Positions 21,920 through 33,559 are shown, counted from the stretch's first letter. The stretch is DNA of 64,000 bases from Halichoerus grypus (GCF_964656455.1 NC_135718.1:52915008-52979007), one strand, 5' to 3'. The notes: generated by a model from the letters alone, not told the origin. Numbers and translations: made by a program.

Positions 21920-22117
21920 TTTTATTTTTTTTTTTTTTATTTATTTATTTGACAGAGACAGAGACAGCGAGAGAGGGAACACAAGCAGGGGGAGTGGGAG
22001 AGGGAGAAGCAGGCCTCCCCTCGAGGAGGGAGCCCGATGTGGGACTCGATCCCAGGACCCTGGGATCATGACCTGAGCCGAAGGCAGACGCTTAACGACT
22101 GAGCCACCCAGGCGCCC
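21920..22117 (-). mobile_element. CAN-SINE (SINEC), minus strand
   Basis: Poly-T, ATTTATTTATTTGACAGAGA, GGGAGTGGGAGAGGGAGAAG, ending ACTGAGCCACCCAGGCGCCC. Perfect 15-bp TSD CCATCACTATTTTTA at 21905-21919 and 22118-22132, so a recent insertion. Confidence 0.97.
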
Positions 22118-22193
22118 CCATCACTATTTTTAGTGATTTTTTCTATAGTCCTACTTGTTTCAGCATAATCTGTGAACTCTTTTTAAATGATTT

Positions 22194-22684
22194 ACCTTAC
22201 ACCAGTTAGAATGGCAAAAACTGACAGGGCAAGAAACAACAAATGTTGGAGAGGTTGTGGAGAAAGGGGAACCCTCTTACACTGTTGGTGGGAATGCAAG
22301 TTGGTACAGCCACTTCGGAAAACAGTGTGGAGGTTCCTCAAAAATTTAAAAATAGAGCTACCCTATGACCCAGCAATTGCACTACTGGGTATTTACCCCA
22401 AAGACACAGATGTAGTGAAAAGAAGGGCCATATGCACCCCAATGTTCATAGCAGCAATGCCCGCAACAGCCAAACTGTGGAAAGAGCTGAGATGCCCTTC
22501 AACAGATGAATGGATAAAGAAGATGTGGTCCATATATACAATGGAATATTACTCAGCCATCAGAAAGGATGAATACCAGACTTTTACATCAACATGGATG
22601 GGACTGGAGGAGATTATGCTAAGTGAAATAAGTCAAGCAGAGAAAGTCAATTATCATATGCTTTCACTTATTTGTGGAACATAA
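22194..22684 (+). pseudogene. L1 ORF2 C-terminal remnant (about 160 codons)
   Basis: An open frame encodes the end of ORF2p: [57 protein letters not shown] and a terminus near [10 protein letters not shown]. This is the Cys-containing C-terminal segment after the reverse transcriptase. Endonuclease and RT domains are absent because of 5' truncation, so it cannot act alone. It has stayed open by chance or youth. Confidence 0.9.
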
Positions 22685-23018
22685 GGAATAGCATGGTGGA
22701 CATTAGGAGAAGGAAGGGAAAAATGAAGGGCGGGGGGAATCGGAGGGAGAGATGAACCATGACAGCCTATGGACTCTGAGACACAAACTGAGGGTTTTAG
22801 AGGGGAGGGGGGTGGGGGGATGGGTTAGCCCAGTGATGGGTATTAAGGAGGGCACGTACTGCATGGAGCACTGGGTGTTATATGAAAACAATGCATCATG
22901 GAACACTACATCAAAAACTAATGATGTATTGTATGGTGATTAACATAAGATAATAAAATAAAATTTTAAAAATAAATAAATAAATAAAAAATAAAATCAG
23001 GTTATTTGATTTAAAAAA
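22194..23018 (+). mobile_element. Carnivore L1, 5'-truncated, retaining ORF2 end and 3'UTR
   Basis: Starts within the ORF2 C-terminal region and runs through the stop codon (22682-22684), the G-rich 3'UTR (AAACTGAGGGTTTTAGAGGG at about 22785), GTGATTAACATAAGATAATA and an (AAAT)n/A tail. TSD AAATGATTT at 22185-22193 and 23019-23027. Low decay suggests a fairly young copy. Confidence 0.93.
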
Positions 23019-23027
23019 AAATGATTT

Positions 23028-23385
23028 GCTGCTGCTTGATTCAAAGAAAAGTAATTCCTTCTTCACATTTCCATGATTCCTATCACTGTATTATCTAGGC
23101 ACAGAGAACTAGATGATCTACAGATGCATTATCCACAGGGTTGAAGGATTTAGATGATGGTCTCTAGGGCTTTTTAACTCACTGACTCTCACTTATCCAA
23201 CGCTGGCTGTGTGTTCTTGACACTATTAGGCTCAGTTCACAGAATTTGGGAGAGTAGACTACTATGGGCAACTAATCACCTGAGGTTTTCACACTCAGAA
23301 TTCCTGTAGTGTAATTACAAAGGAAAACAGAAACATTTTCTGTTTCAGACTGGCAAGCCACAACTCAGAATTAACAAATTATTAG
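23028..23385. other. Intronic sequence, nothing recognised
   Basis: No repeat or exon identified. Confidence 0.35.
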
Positions 23386-23398
23386 AACAGTCCATCTT

Positions 23399-23598
23399 GG
23401 GGCACCTGGGTGGCTCAGTCAGTTAAGTGTCTGCCGTTGGCTCAGGTCATGATCCCAGGATCCTGGGACTGAGTCCTGCATCGGGCTCCTTGCTCAGCAG
23501 GTAGCCTGCTTCTTCTCCTGCCTGCCACTCCCCCTGCTTGTGCTCTATCTCTCTCTGACAAATAAATAAATAAAATCATTGAGAAAAAAACAAAACAA
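23399..23598 (+). mobile_element. CAN-SINE (SINEC)
   Basis: Head GGGGCACCTGGGTGGCTCAG. Tail AAATAAATAAATAAAATC then CAAAACAAAA. Perfect TSD AACAGTCCATCTT at 23386-23398 and 23599-23611. Confidence 0.97.
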
Positions 23599-23984
23599 AA
23601 CAGTCCATCTTACCTCAGCACTACAACATTAACTGCTTTTTTCCTTCCCTCCCCCCTCTCTCCAACTCTCTGGATTCGTTACCATATCTTCACCTATTCC
23701 CCATACCCTCAGTAGTTTGGACTGGAAAAAGAAGACAAAAGAGAAAGATGGGACTAAGGCATAATGAACTGTTTCAGAGGAATGCAGGGTAAATTGTCTA
23801 TCAAGATGTCAGAAGTAATTATGCAAACTGTCCTGAAAAGGAAATGGAAGCTATTTGTCTTCACTTCAAGCCCCTGACCCTTGTGAGAATAAGCAAATAT
23901 ATTATATTTCGGTTTATGATTTTATACAAGACCCCCACCGTGAAATAACATAAAAATTAATGATATACGTCTTAGAATTAGAAA

Positions 23985-24125
23985 GCCCTTTAGGCTCATC
24001 TGATCAAGCATCCTTATTTAACTGACCAAAACATTAAGACCAAAGAGGTAAGTCACTTGCCCAAGGTCAAACAGCAACTTAACAGTAGAGAAATGAACAG
24101 AACCCAGACTCCTATTGTATCACAT
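23985..24125 (-). mobile_element. MIR SINE fragment, minus strand
   Basis: AAGAGGTAAGTCACTTGCCC, AAGGTCAAACAGCAACTTAA and AGAACCCAGACTCCT are the complement of the MIR core. The stretch 23612-23984 before it holds nothing recognised. Confidence 0.75.
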
Positions 24126-24334
24126 GGCACCTAATCCTCTTCAATTACTTACTTTTGGTGATTGAAACACACACACACCACTTCCATCTCTTCTTTTATC
24201 TACCTCAGAAAACTAAAAAAATTCTTTGATGATACAATTCTTTGCTCCCATAGATTTCAAAAGGCTCATACATGACAAATACAATCTCTTCTGGCAAAGC
24301 AGATATTGTAACAGCTCTAAAAATTGTCATAGTT

Positions 24335-24747
24335 GGGGTGCCTGGGTGGCTCAGTCGGTTAATCGGCTGACTCTTGATTTCAGTTAAGGTCATGATCTCG
24401 GGGTTGTGAGACCGAGCTCAGCGCAGAGTCTGCTTGAGATTCTCTCCCTCTCCCCCTGCCTCTGCCCCTCCTCCTGCTCACTTGCGCGCCCCTGCCCACA
24501 CTCTCTTTCTCTAAAATAAATAAAATATTTGGGGCCCCTGGGTGGCTCAGTTGTTAAGCATCTGCCTTCGGCTCAGGTCATGATCCCAGGGTCCTGGGAT
24601 TGAGCCCCACATCGGGCTCCCTGCTCTGCGGAAAGCCTGCTTCTCCCTTTCCCACCCCCCCACTTGTGTTCCCTCTCTTGCTGTCTCTCTGTCAAAATAA
24701 ATAAATAAAATCTTTAAAAAATAAACAAATAAAATATTTTAAAAAAT
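24335..24747 (+). mobile_element. CAN-SINE (SINEC), older subtype, interrupted by a second SINE
   Basis: Head GGGGTGCCTGGGTGGCTCAG, body with GATTTCAGTTAAGGTCATGA and GACCGAGCTCAGCGCAGAG (older subtype, like 13033). TSD TAAAAATTGTCATAGTT at 24318-24334 against TAAAAATTGTCAAAGTT at 24748-24764. Its A-rich tail is split by the copy at 24531-24726. Confidence 0.95.
24531..24726 (+). mobile_element. CAN-SINE (SINEC) nested in the tail of another
   Basis: Head GGGGCCCCTGGGTGGCTCAG of the majority subtype. Perfect 13-bp TSD AAATAAAATATTT at 24518-24530 and 24727-24739, taken from the host SINE tail. The nesting shows that the majority subtype is younger than the host's. Confidence 0.97.
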
Positions 24748-24764
24748 TAAAAATTGTCAAAGTT

Positions 24765-25639
24765 ATCAAATACTTACCTTTGTATTATAATACCTAGAAG
24801 ACCAAAGAATATATGCTTTCTAAATAAAGCAATCCAGTAAAGTCAATTAAAATACTAGAGAATCACTCCATATAACTCGTTCTCGATTATTACATGTTTT
24901 TATTTTTGATACTTCTCTTGAGAAACTGGGGTAGCAGAAGCAGTAGGAATCTTGTATCTTCATTTCTAATGTGAAAAGGGAGGTTGCTAAAATTTTACTA
25001 AGAAAAGGTTTCATGCTTAAGAATAGCTAGGTTTTTGTTTGTTTCTTTTAAATATAAAAGTCCATCATACATACAATGCTCAATATTCCCTACAGGTAAA
25101 CAAATATTACAAAAGTGGAAAGTCAAAGAGAACAAAGTCAAAGGAAATTACTCAAAAATATTCCTCTAATTAACGTAATGTGAAGAGTTTCTGCTTTGGA
25201 AGAGTATAATACACAGAACACACACTTTCAACAAAGATTTGTTGAGTGCTCACCATGCTTTGTAAACTTTTTCCATACTGGTGTGCAAATCTTTCAGATT
25301 CTGATGGTATGGGGTAGGGGAGGGAGGCAGGAAAATGGGGATAAGGTGGGCATCTGATATACGAATTTACAATCATTAAACCAGGTCAACATATTTTTAT
25401 ATACAAAAGTAGAGGTACAACAATCACAACAACGAAACATACTTAACATGACTGTAAAAAGAAACACACAGAGAAGGTCCAGAAACAAAGTTTCAGCACC
25501 TGAGTATTAAGAGAATCAGACAGCCCTCGAAATGAATTACCTTTCTACCTGGTACCAGCTGAGTGATAGTCCATGTCCAATCGTCAAGTTCTATCAATTC
25601 TATTTCCTAAATCTGCCTTCTCTCTATTCCTTTTCTCTA
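24765..25639. other. Intronic sequence, nothing recognised
   Basis: AT-rich, no identifiable element. Confidence 0.35.
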
Positions 25640-26110
25640 TTCCCAATGCTACTGTCATCATTCAGGCATCTTTTGCCTAGTTCATTAAGATGTCCCTTAT
25701 TGGCCTCTTGACTTTTCTGGTCCCATCCTCTCCAATCCAGCCTTCACACAGCTGCTATTGTAACCTACCAAAAAGCACAAACTGATCATGTGATTCATCT
25801 AACTGAAATTCTTCAGACACTCACCTATGGACCAGCAGTATTTTTTCCAAACTGTGGCTTAAATTGTGGAATCAATTTAAATGGGTCCCAACCAGTATTT
25901 CTTCAACAAAACAGCACAGAAACTATGTATGCCTCATACATAGTAAAAAAACTGTTGGGTGAAACTTTTCCTACTTTTACGCACACATGCACATTCTGGG
26001 TCATGATATAAAATGTATTTATACTGTGGGTTGAGTTTTAAAAAAAACCACTGACCTACATAATAAAATTCCAACTCCTTCACAAGTCCCTTCACAGTCT
26101 GATTCCCTCC
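25640..26110 (+). mobile_element. L2 fragment, interrupted by a hAT-type element
   Basis: CCAGCCTTCACACAGCTGCT, ACAAACTGATCATGTGATTC and, after the interruption, AATAAAATTCCAACTCCTTC and CCCTTCACAGTCTGATTCCC follow the L2 order (a 'sense' L2 passage common in mammals). Confidence 0.6.
25831..26053 (+). mobile_element. hAT-type MITE inside L2 (probable)
   Basis: Approximate ends CAGTATTTTTTCCAAACTGTGG and AAAAAACCACTG, interior GGTCCCAACCAGTATTTCTT and GGGTCATGATATAAAATGTA. The body resembles a mammalian hAT MITE with GTGGGTCG-rich consensus. It sits between ACCTATGG and ACCTACAT, a possible decayed 8-bp duplication, and it interrupts L2. Confidence 0.55.
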
Positions 26111-26129
26111 CCAGAGCACAGTAGTTAGG

Positions 26130-26366
26130 AGACAGGCACTGGGGCCAGGTACGCCAGTCCCAGCTGTGTGATCCTGAGCAAGTCATTTACTGAGTGTCAC
26201 TTATCAGCTGTGATCCTGGGCAAAGCAACCAATCTGTGGTAACTCAGTTTCACTATCTATAAAAGGAGGATAGTAACAGTACCTACCCACAGGGTGTCAC
26301 AAAAATTAAGTGAGATTACCTATGTAAAGTACATAACACGTGGTGCACTTAATATTAGTTATTATT
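26130..26366 (+). mobile_element. MIR SINE with a partial internal duplication
   Basis: CCCAGCTGTGTGATCCTGAG, CAGTTTCACTATCTATAAAA, AACAGTACCTACCCACAGGG and AATTAAGTGAGATTACCTA are MIR in order. The segment AGCTGTG..ATCCTG.GCAA occurs twice (about 26162 and 26205). Confidence 0.85.
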
Positions 26367-27935
26367 GGTATCACTACTACTGTCCAGTCTAATCTCTGGC
26401 TATTTTTGCCCATACTCCAGTTATAACAAACGACTGGCAGTTTCTCAAATACATCTTCCTCCCTCAGACTGTCATGTCAGATGTTGGTGCTATCTAGAAT
26501 GTGAACTACACCTTTCCAGTCCCCCATACATTTTATTTCCTCCTATTTCGGCTTAAGTGAGGCCTCCCTTGTGAAGCCTTCCCCAATTCTCTTGAGTAGG
26601 TCTAAATGCTCCCAATGAACCTCCATGGGGGGGGTGAGGGGGTGGGGAGCATAACCAGTTACAGTCTTGCTTGTTGGTGTCTCCCAGCCAAACTGTGACC
26701 TCTTTGGACCACCTCAGAGGCATCTCTCTTTCCCAGCACAGCAAGTTACAAACAGTAGTTCAACAGATATTTTCTGAATGACTCCAGGTTACTTACCCTT
26801 ACTAGGTCTTCATTTTCTTATCTGTACAATGGCAGAAGTATTTTGCCTGAAGAGTTGTTGAGTACGCTAGACAATGTTTTAAAAGTGATATAGAAGCAAT
26901 ACTTGATAATGGGTGGGACTTTCTAGAATCCTTAGCTAAATTACAAAGATCCTAAGGAAGCAATACCTTAGACCCTTACTACCTAATACCTGGAGGAGAG
27001 GGTGGAGAAAGAGATTTAAGAAATGTAGTTAGAAAGATGGTGAGATCTCTTGGAAGAAAACTGCAGTAGATGCTTGAGAAAGAAACATGGCTGAAGGAGA
27101 AGACAAAAGGGAAGGAGGCCCCACACTGGGATCCCACCAAACCTAGACTTAAATTTCACCTCCAAAGCATCTGTCTTGTCCATCATTGTATCCCTAGCAT
27201 TAAAACAGTTTATGACTCTTAAGAAGAAAGGAACCTACCTCATCCTCAATGTCCTCATTAATAAAACTGGGGTAATAACGCCTCTCATAGGGTTATGGTG
27301 AGAATTAAATGAGGTAACACAATGCCCTCAGATCTTAGATGCTTCCTTCTATATCTACTCCTCTATGTAGGGTCAGGTGGTTCAAGTTAACCTATTTACT
27401 CTCCTGTTATTTGACAAAAAAATCAGTCACATTAACTTTCTCTAAACTTTAAAGGAGATATTAGTACTCAAACATCCTGTAACACCACTTACTATAGATA
27501 AGATGTACAATGTAGCCTCTCTTAGAACGCAAAAAAGAAGTCTAAAGGATCTTGTAATCTATAAGGCAGTACAGTTTAAGACTACATGGAGAATATCCTC
27601 TGGACAGCCTCATACACGTAATGGATTCCTCAGCAATTCTCTGGTGATCATTACAAATGCTCCCCAAACAATAAAGTACACAACACATAGTAAAAACTGA
27701 GAATTTCAGAAACAAAGTGTAAGAGGTAAACACCCCACTCTTTTGATTATACATATTATCAATGTCCTTAAAGAACCTTTGGAAAGGGCTCTTATTTTTA
27801 AGAGAGATGTCAAAATGCAATGTCATATTTTCAGTTTTTTCCAGAACCGCATTAGAAGAAGTTCAGTTTTAGCATGCTATTAGACCCAGCTGGTGATGTA
27901 ATTTACCAAGTTATATTTTTATCAAAATAAAAGAC
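26367..27935. other. Intronic sequence with small MIR pieces
   Basis: MIR-like pieces, plus orientation, at about 26785-26885 (TTCTTATCTGTACAATGGCA) and 27230-27330 (GGGGTAATAACGCCTCTCAT, GAGAATTAAATGAGGTAACA). A G-run tract lies at about 26627-26648. The rest, including 27331-27935, is unrecognised. Confidence 0.5.
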
Positions 27936-28149
27936 TGGGGTCGCCTGGGTGGCTCAGTCGGTTAAGCAGCTGCCTTCGGCTCAGGTCATGGTCCCAGAGT
28001 CCTGGGATTGAGCCCCACTGCAGGCTCCCTGCTCAGTGGGGAGTCTGCTTCTCCTTCTCCCTCTCCCTTTCCCCCTACCCCCGCTTGTGCTCTCTCTCTC
28101 TCAAATAAATAAATAAAATCTTTAAAAATAAAAAAATATATAAATAAAC
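27936..28149 (+). mobile_element. CAN-SINE (SINEC)
   Basis: Head GGGGTCGCCTGGGTGGCTCA. Tail AAATAAATAAATAAAATC then mixed A/T. The flanks AAAAGAC and AAAAGAT are a weak TSD. Confidence 0.93.
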
Positions 28150-28886
28150 AAAAGATTTAAGCCTGTACACAGTTTATGGGTCAATAATTCACTAAACTTA
28201 CTAAAATTACTTTGCTTGAAGTCAACTTTCATGTTACACAGGCTCTCTCACTGCATTTAACAAAGTGCAGTGAAATAATTAAATGGACAGTTTCTCTTGC
28301 ATGTTCAACATGCAGAGGACAAATTTTTTTTAACATGTGTCATCAAGCTTGACCTAAATCAGGGAGTAATTATTCAAGACTGGGTTTGAGTTTAAGCACT
28401 TACTGAAAGAATATGCCCCCAGTTCACTTTTTAAAACCCACCTCTGCTTAACTGTTTGTAAAACAAAACACACAATTGTGTAATTTCGTAGGAAAAGAAC
28501 TGACTGCAAAGGCCAGCAGATGGGGGAACCATTTTCAGCTCTGTAGTAACTTGCTGGGCTACCAAGGAAAAAGCCATTCACCACTCTTGCCCTAGTTCCT
28601 TAACCTATGGTCTTTTTGAGATCTCAAGTCTACAATTCTTTTAAGTACATGTCCTCCATGGTAACATCTTAGTTTTCCTAATAACATGTTATTCCAGTAA
28701 TTGTAAAATATTCATGAGCCATGATATGGCATTAATCAGTCAAATAAAGAATAGAGGATTCCCTTATGTTAAGTGATTATCTCAAGATCTTAAAAGGTAG
28801 TGTTGTCCTTAATCACAAAAAGCAAAACAAAACAAAAAACAGTAATTTTTAAGAAAACCCACAGAGACACAAAGCTAGAATATAAA
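28150..28886. other. Intronic sequence, nothing recognised
   Basis: No repeat, exon or RNA gene identified. Confidence 0.35.
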
Positions 28887-28894
28887 AAAGCAAT

Positions 28895-29092
28895 GAGGGG
28901 CGCCTGGGTGGCTCAGTCAGTTAAGTGTCCAACTCTTGATTTAGGCTCAGGTCATGATCTTAGGATCCTGGGATCATGCCCCAGGGTCAGGCTCCAAGCT
29001 CAGCGGGGAGTCTGCTTAAGGATTCCTTCTCCCTCTCCCTTCCCTCCATCACGTTCTCTCTCTCTCAAATAAGTAAATAAATCTTTTAAAAA
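28895..29092 (+). mobile_element. CAN-SINE (SINEC)
   Basis: Head GGGGCGCCTGGGTGGCTCAG, body CAACTCTTGATTTAGGCTCA. Tail AAATAAGTAAATAAATC. Probable short TSD AAAGCAA (about 28887-28893 and after the tail). 29093-29407 beyond it is unrecognised. Confidence 0.94.
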
Positions 29093-29418
29093 ATGAAAGC
29101 AACATCTCTGCAGTTATTCAGATAATGGTATCAATGAAGTGCTATTGCAGAAGACCAGGACCACTCTGGATTTCAAACATGAGGCAGCCCCAAAACCAAA
29201 AATGATCCTTGTTGTTATCTTTGATATACACCATTCTTGATGCTGCATTCTCTACTTAGATTTCCTCCTGGAGTAGAGTTCCATAAAGCATAAAACAGAG
29301 CCCCTTGGGACTTAGAAAAGTTCAAATAATCATAATCTGTTGAATAAATCCAAATTTACTCAAATATTTTGTGGGGTACAAAATAAGCACGATTTTAAGA
29401 TAAATAAAAGAATGGTTG

Positions 29419-29613
29419 TGGGGCGCCTGGCTGGCTCAGTCAATTAAGTGTCTGCCTTTGGCTCAGGTCATGATCTCCAGGTCCTGGGACTGAGTCCCAC
29501 ATGGGGTTCCCCGCTCAGCGGGGAGTGTACTTTCCCTCTCTCTCTGCCCCTCCCCCCCCACTCGTGCTCTCTCACTTGCGCGCTCTCTCTCTCTCAAATA
29601 AAATAAAATAAAA
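29419..29613 (+). mobile_element. CAN-SINE (SINEC)
   Basis: Head TGGGGCGCCTGGCTGGCTCA, C-rich interruption in the CT tract, tail AAATAAAATAAAATAAAA. TSD AAGAATGGTTG at 29408-29418 against AAGGATGGTTG at 29614-29624. Confidence 0.96.
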
Positions 29614-29647
29614 AAGGATGGTTGCTTCCTTAAAAATAAGTCTGCTC

Positions 29648-29715
29648 TTGGAACTAATGTAACATTGTATGTCAACTGTATTTCAATAGAAAATAATAAC
29701 AGTAATTTTAAAAGT
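29648..29715 (+). mobile_element. L1 3' end (L1MA-like)
   Basis: AACTAATGTAACATTGTATG and TCAACTGTATTTCAATAG are the terminal words of L1MA-type 3'UTRs. The rest of the element is not seen to the left. Confidence 0.6.
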
Positions 29716-29758
29716 CTGCTCTAAACATTTATCCAGAACCATCAAAATCTTAGTATTG

Positions 29759-29954
29759 GGGCGCCTGGGTGGCTCAGTTGGTTAAGCGACTGCCTTCGGC
29801 TCAGGTCATGATCCTGGAGTCCCTGGATCGAGTCCCGCATCGGGCTCCCTGCTCGGCAGGGAGTCTGCTTCTGCCTCTGACCCTCCCCCCTCTCATGTGT
29901 TGTCTCTCATTCTCTCTCTCTCAAATAAATAAATAAAATCTTTAAAAAAAAAAA
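29759..29954 (+). mobile_element. CAN-SINE (SINEC)
   Basis: Head GGGGCGCCTGGGTGGCTCAG, body GTCCCTGGATCGAGTCCCGC as in the 19355 copy. Perfect 15-bp TSD AAAATCTTAGTATTG at 29744-29758 and 29955-29969. Confidence 0.97.
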
Positions 29955-29969
29955 AAAATCTTAGTATTG

Positions 29970-30571
29970 TAGTAGACTAAAACAACAAAAACTCTAGAAT
30001 CTGTTTCAATCATATATTTCTATTAATCTGGGTATTAATCATACTTCTGCCGGGCTTTGGGCAGAAAGCAAGTACCACCACAGAGCTAATCCAAAGGTAC
30101 CCATTCTGTGGGTATATTACCATAAAGAAGTATAATATATACAATCAAAGACAGCACTGGCAATACCAAAGTTAAATTACTCAAATGTGGGTACTTAAGT
30201 AACAGGTCATTAAACAAGTCAAACGGGGGACAGGGGGCTGGGGGGAGTCGATGAGCATACCTTTTCACTGGCAAGCAGACAAAAAGGTGCATATTCAATT
30301 AATGCACATTTGAGTGTCACCCATATACCTAGCACTGTGTTGGAGTCTATGAGAGACAAAAATGCAATATTGCCCTACCTCTCCTGTAAGATAAGGCACC
30401 CACAAATGAAATATTCAGATAACAAGACAAGTCAGTGTCAATCTGTATCCTACTAATAATAAATCCTATCGGAATTTAGATAGGACAGAATAGAACAATA
30501 GAGAGGGATCAAGAGCCAGGAATCACACAAATTAAGCTTCTGACTAGAACATCTTGAATCCACCTCCATTT
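29970..30571. other. Intronic sequence, nothing recognised
   Basis: Possibly a trace of old L1 around 30105-30180, too weak to call. Confidence 0.3.
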
Positions 30572-30589
30572 AAAGAATTTTAAACCTAG

Positions 30590-30784
30590 GGGCGCCTGGG
30601 TGGCTCAGTCGTTAAGCGTCTGCCTTCGGCTCAGGTCATGATCCCAGGGTCCTGGGATCGAGCCCCGCATTGGGCTCCTTGCTCAGCGGGAAGCCTGCTT
30701 CTCCCTCTCCCACTCCTCTGCTTGTGTTCCTTCTGTCGCTGTCTCTCTGTCAAATAAATAAATAAAATCTTAAAAAAAAAAAAA
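30590..30784 (+). mobile_element. CAN-SINE (SINEC), the copy nearest MCU exon 1 on the intron side
   Basis: Head GGGGCGCCTGGGTGGCTCAG. Tail AAATAAATAAATAAAATC and poly-A. TSD AAAGAATTTTAAACCTAG at 30572-30589 against AAAGGAATTTTAAACCTAG after the tail. Confidence 0.97.
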
Positions 30785-30802
30785 AAGGAATTTTAAACCT
30801 AG

Positions 30803-33559
30803 ATGTAATAAACCACACACATAACCTAATAAGCCACTTCCCTCAGTTGCCATTAGGTCTGTTTCCTCATCTGTAACGTGAGTCTTAGGTCACAGTCTCT
30901 AACCTGAAACGGACCTAAGAGGTTAAAGGAGTGATTAAGACTGAAATTCAGTTGCAAGAACTACATAAACATTTAGTATAGATATACGGAACATTGGCTT
31001 AAGTACAGCGGAGTGTTCGTGCTGGGATGGATCTGGCTAAGTAAGACCGGCCAGACCCTGAGAAACCCAATTAAAGAACTGGGACTTGCCTCTCTGTCAG
31101 GTAATATTACCTGTTAAAATTGTCAAGTTAAACTGAAATGCTATCACTGCCAAAGAACTATAATGTGTAAAACAGAGAGGGACGGCCACAAACTGTAACA
31201 GTACAATGACACACTTAAGAGATTTAGTAAGCATAGCCGTTGACCACTAGGAAATGTTAACAGTCAGGCTCTCATAATCAGAGGTGAGAACAGTTTGATT
31301 TAGCAAAGCAATTGCCCAGCTCACGATGAAAGGCAGTTCCCCGTCAAAGAACCATCCTTGCAAACAGCAGCCACCTTCACTAACCACACAGAAAGGCATG
31401 CAGCAAACATTTTACATCAGTCTTTGTTACAGTCACAAGCTGAGGAGCAATAAACAGGCTCCTCACACAGGAAAGGAAAAATTACGCTAGATAGTGCTAA
31501 AAATATCGAATAAGCCCCTGCACCTTTATTTCTACTTACTCAGTTGTATGCTCTTTTAATGAGGAAGGTGGGGAAGGGACAAGTTATGTTTTAATAACTT
31601 CGAAACCACATTTACCCATGAGCTGAACTGTATTGCTTTGGACTCACTCTGTAAACTTGGAGATTTCAAAACGCATGCCTCTCAAGCAAAATATTAACCA
31701 GCACCATAATTGGTTATGTCCCCCCGGCTCTAATTTACTCTACCTACTACAGCAGAACAAAAGCGGCACAAGCTGGGCTTGTGATCTAGTCCAATGCAGA
31801 GTGCCATCTGCCGCACATGCACAGAATGTGTCCTATGCAAGATTCAACCTCAGTGTCTCCCAGGGACCTTTATCAGAGCAAGCTGTTTGTTTCCACATTT
31901 GCCTCATTCAACAGCTCTGCCTCCAACAACATCTACTTACAGGAGAATTCCCATTCATGGGACTTTAAAATACCAATACTTTCCTAACAAACAGTAGTTT
32001 TGAAAAGGAGGAGATTATGAAGGAGCAATCGCACTTTAAAATGAAAAGAACACGATAAGGGGGTCAGAATATCTGGGGTGGGTGGGAATCCTAAAACTGT
32101 TGCATATTAGCTGTGCAGTCCTGGCCAAGTCCCTCCCTTTTCTGGGCCTCAATTTCAGACATAAAATGTCAAGAGTTAAATCCCTAAGAGATGCCTTTCA
32201 AATTGAGTCTTGTGAGGAATCATAGAATAACAGATGGAGACAGCTATATACAGGATGGCTTCAGAGCAATTGTAGAAAAAGAAAAAAACCTGTTTACATA
32301 TTTTAAATAATCAGGTACAACTTTTTTCAAAATCGTACAATTCTAAGTTCATTTATAAGTCAACATTCCCATGATAACACTTCAGCCCTTCAGAAATAAC
32401 ACTTCACTTTAACTGTGCTTTCAGTTACAAATTCAGCACATCACTTTTACCCACCCCAGAATAGCACAGAAGAACACTTTCATGAAGTACCCACACAAGG
32501 AAGACACTCACAGCCTGACAGATTCGCATAGTGGAAAATATACAAGGCATAAATTTAAAAATGCTAAATGAATACCACACCCAAATAGCCTTAAAACCTG
32601 TGCAAAGTCAAAAGACGTATTAGCAAAATACAGGGATAAAGACAACTTGGGAAGTCTTTAAATAGTTTGAGGGAGAGGGGAATGCCATCAGATTTCTGGG
32701 TGGCTTTATGTTTTTAGGAAAACAAAACACATAAATGGAGGCTTTGAAACATGCAAATCTAAACTGAACTGTGGAAAAGCTCGGCTCTCACCCAAGAGCT
32801 TCAGCAAAGCAATATGTCAGTATGCCAAATATGAAGTACAAATTTTCTTCACAAGAATGAGGACAGGATCCATACGTGTGACTAATAATAACAATATCAT
32901 CTTGCATTTACAGAGCATTAGTTCTTTTCATAGCTCTTTCAGACACTTGGTTTCATGTTGTCAATCAGTCTCGGGGTATCCTCTCTGAAAACCTCCAGTT
33001 CAGCTTCCTCTCAAGAGCTATGTGATCAGGTTAAGACAGGTGGATGTATTTGTTGAGATCTGAAGGTACTAGTTTCTTCTATCAGGCCGCCTGCAGTGAT
33101 TCTCTCATTACCACACTATACAACTTAGCCCTAGGAAATAAAATCTACACTCTTTCCCTCACAGTTGGCCAGAGACCAACATAAATGGGTCTAGAAAGTC
33201 CAAGGAAAGAGAACCCGCTGACTTGTTAGGTCAAGAACTCCATGCCAAGTTGATCTCTTGCAATTGAAAAAAGAATTCACAATCACTCACAAATACATCC
33301 CAAGGCTGTTCAAACAGAAAATCTCCTTCGTTGCCAGCCAATGAAATCCAGCAATAACTGGTTAATTCAACCACCAAATCCCTGCCTCTGTGAACAACTT
33401 GCCATATTCACTTCCCCTCCGCCCGCTGCCCACCCTTCCTTCTTCAGGCACGCGTGAACAAGCTGATAAACCAGCTCTCCAAAAGGACCACCGAGGACCT
33501 TTAAGGACCTGAGGGGATGGAGCTTGCCTCCTGAAGCAATGCAGCATCCATCGCGAGGG
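30803..33559. other. Repeat-poor intron flank of the MCU promoter
   Basis: About 2.8 kb in which I recognise no transposable element, exon or RNA gene, in contrast with the rest of the intron. Intron starts of this kind often hold enhancers, but nothing in the sequence alone proves one. The 111-codon plus frame at 31633-31968 shows no family resemblance. Confidence 0.45.

Noticed and set aside
22187..22684. 165-codon frame as a cellular gene
   Set aside because: It is the C-terminal end of L1 ORF2, 5'-truncated and enclosed by target-site duplications; the first codons are host flank.
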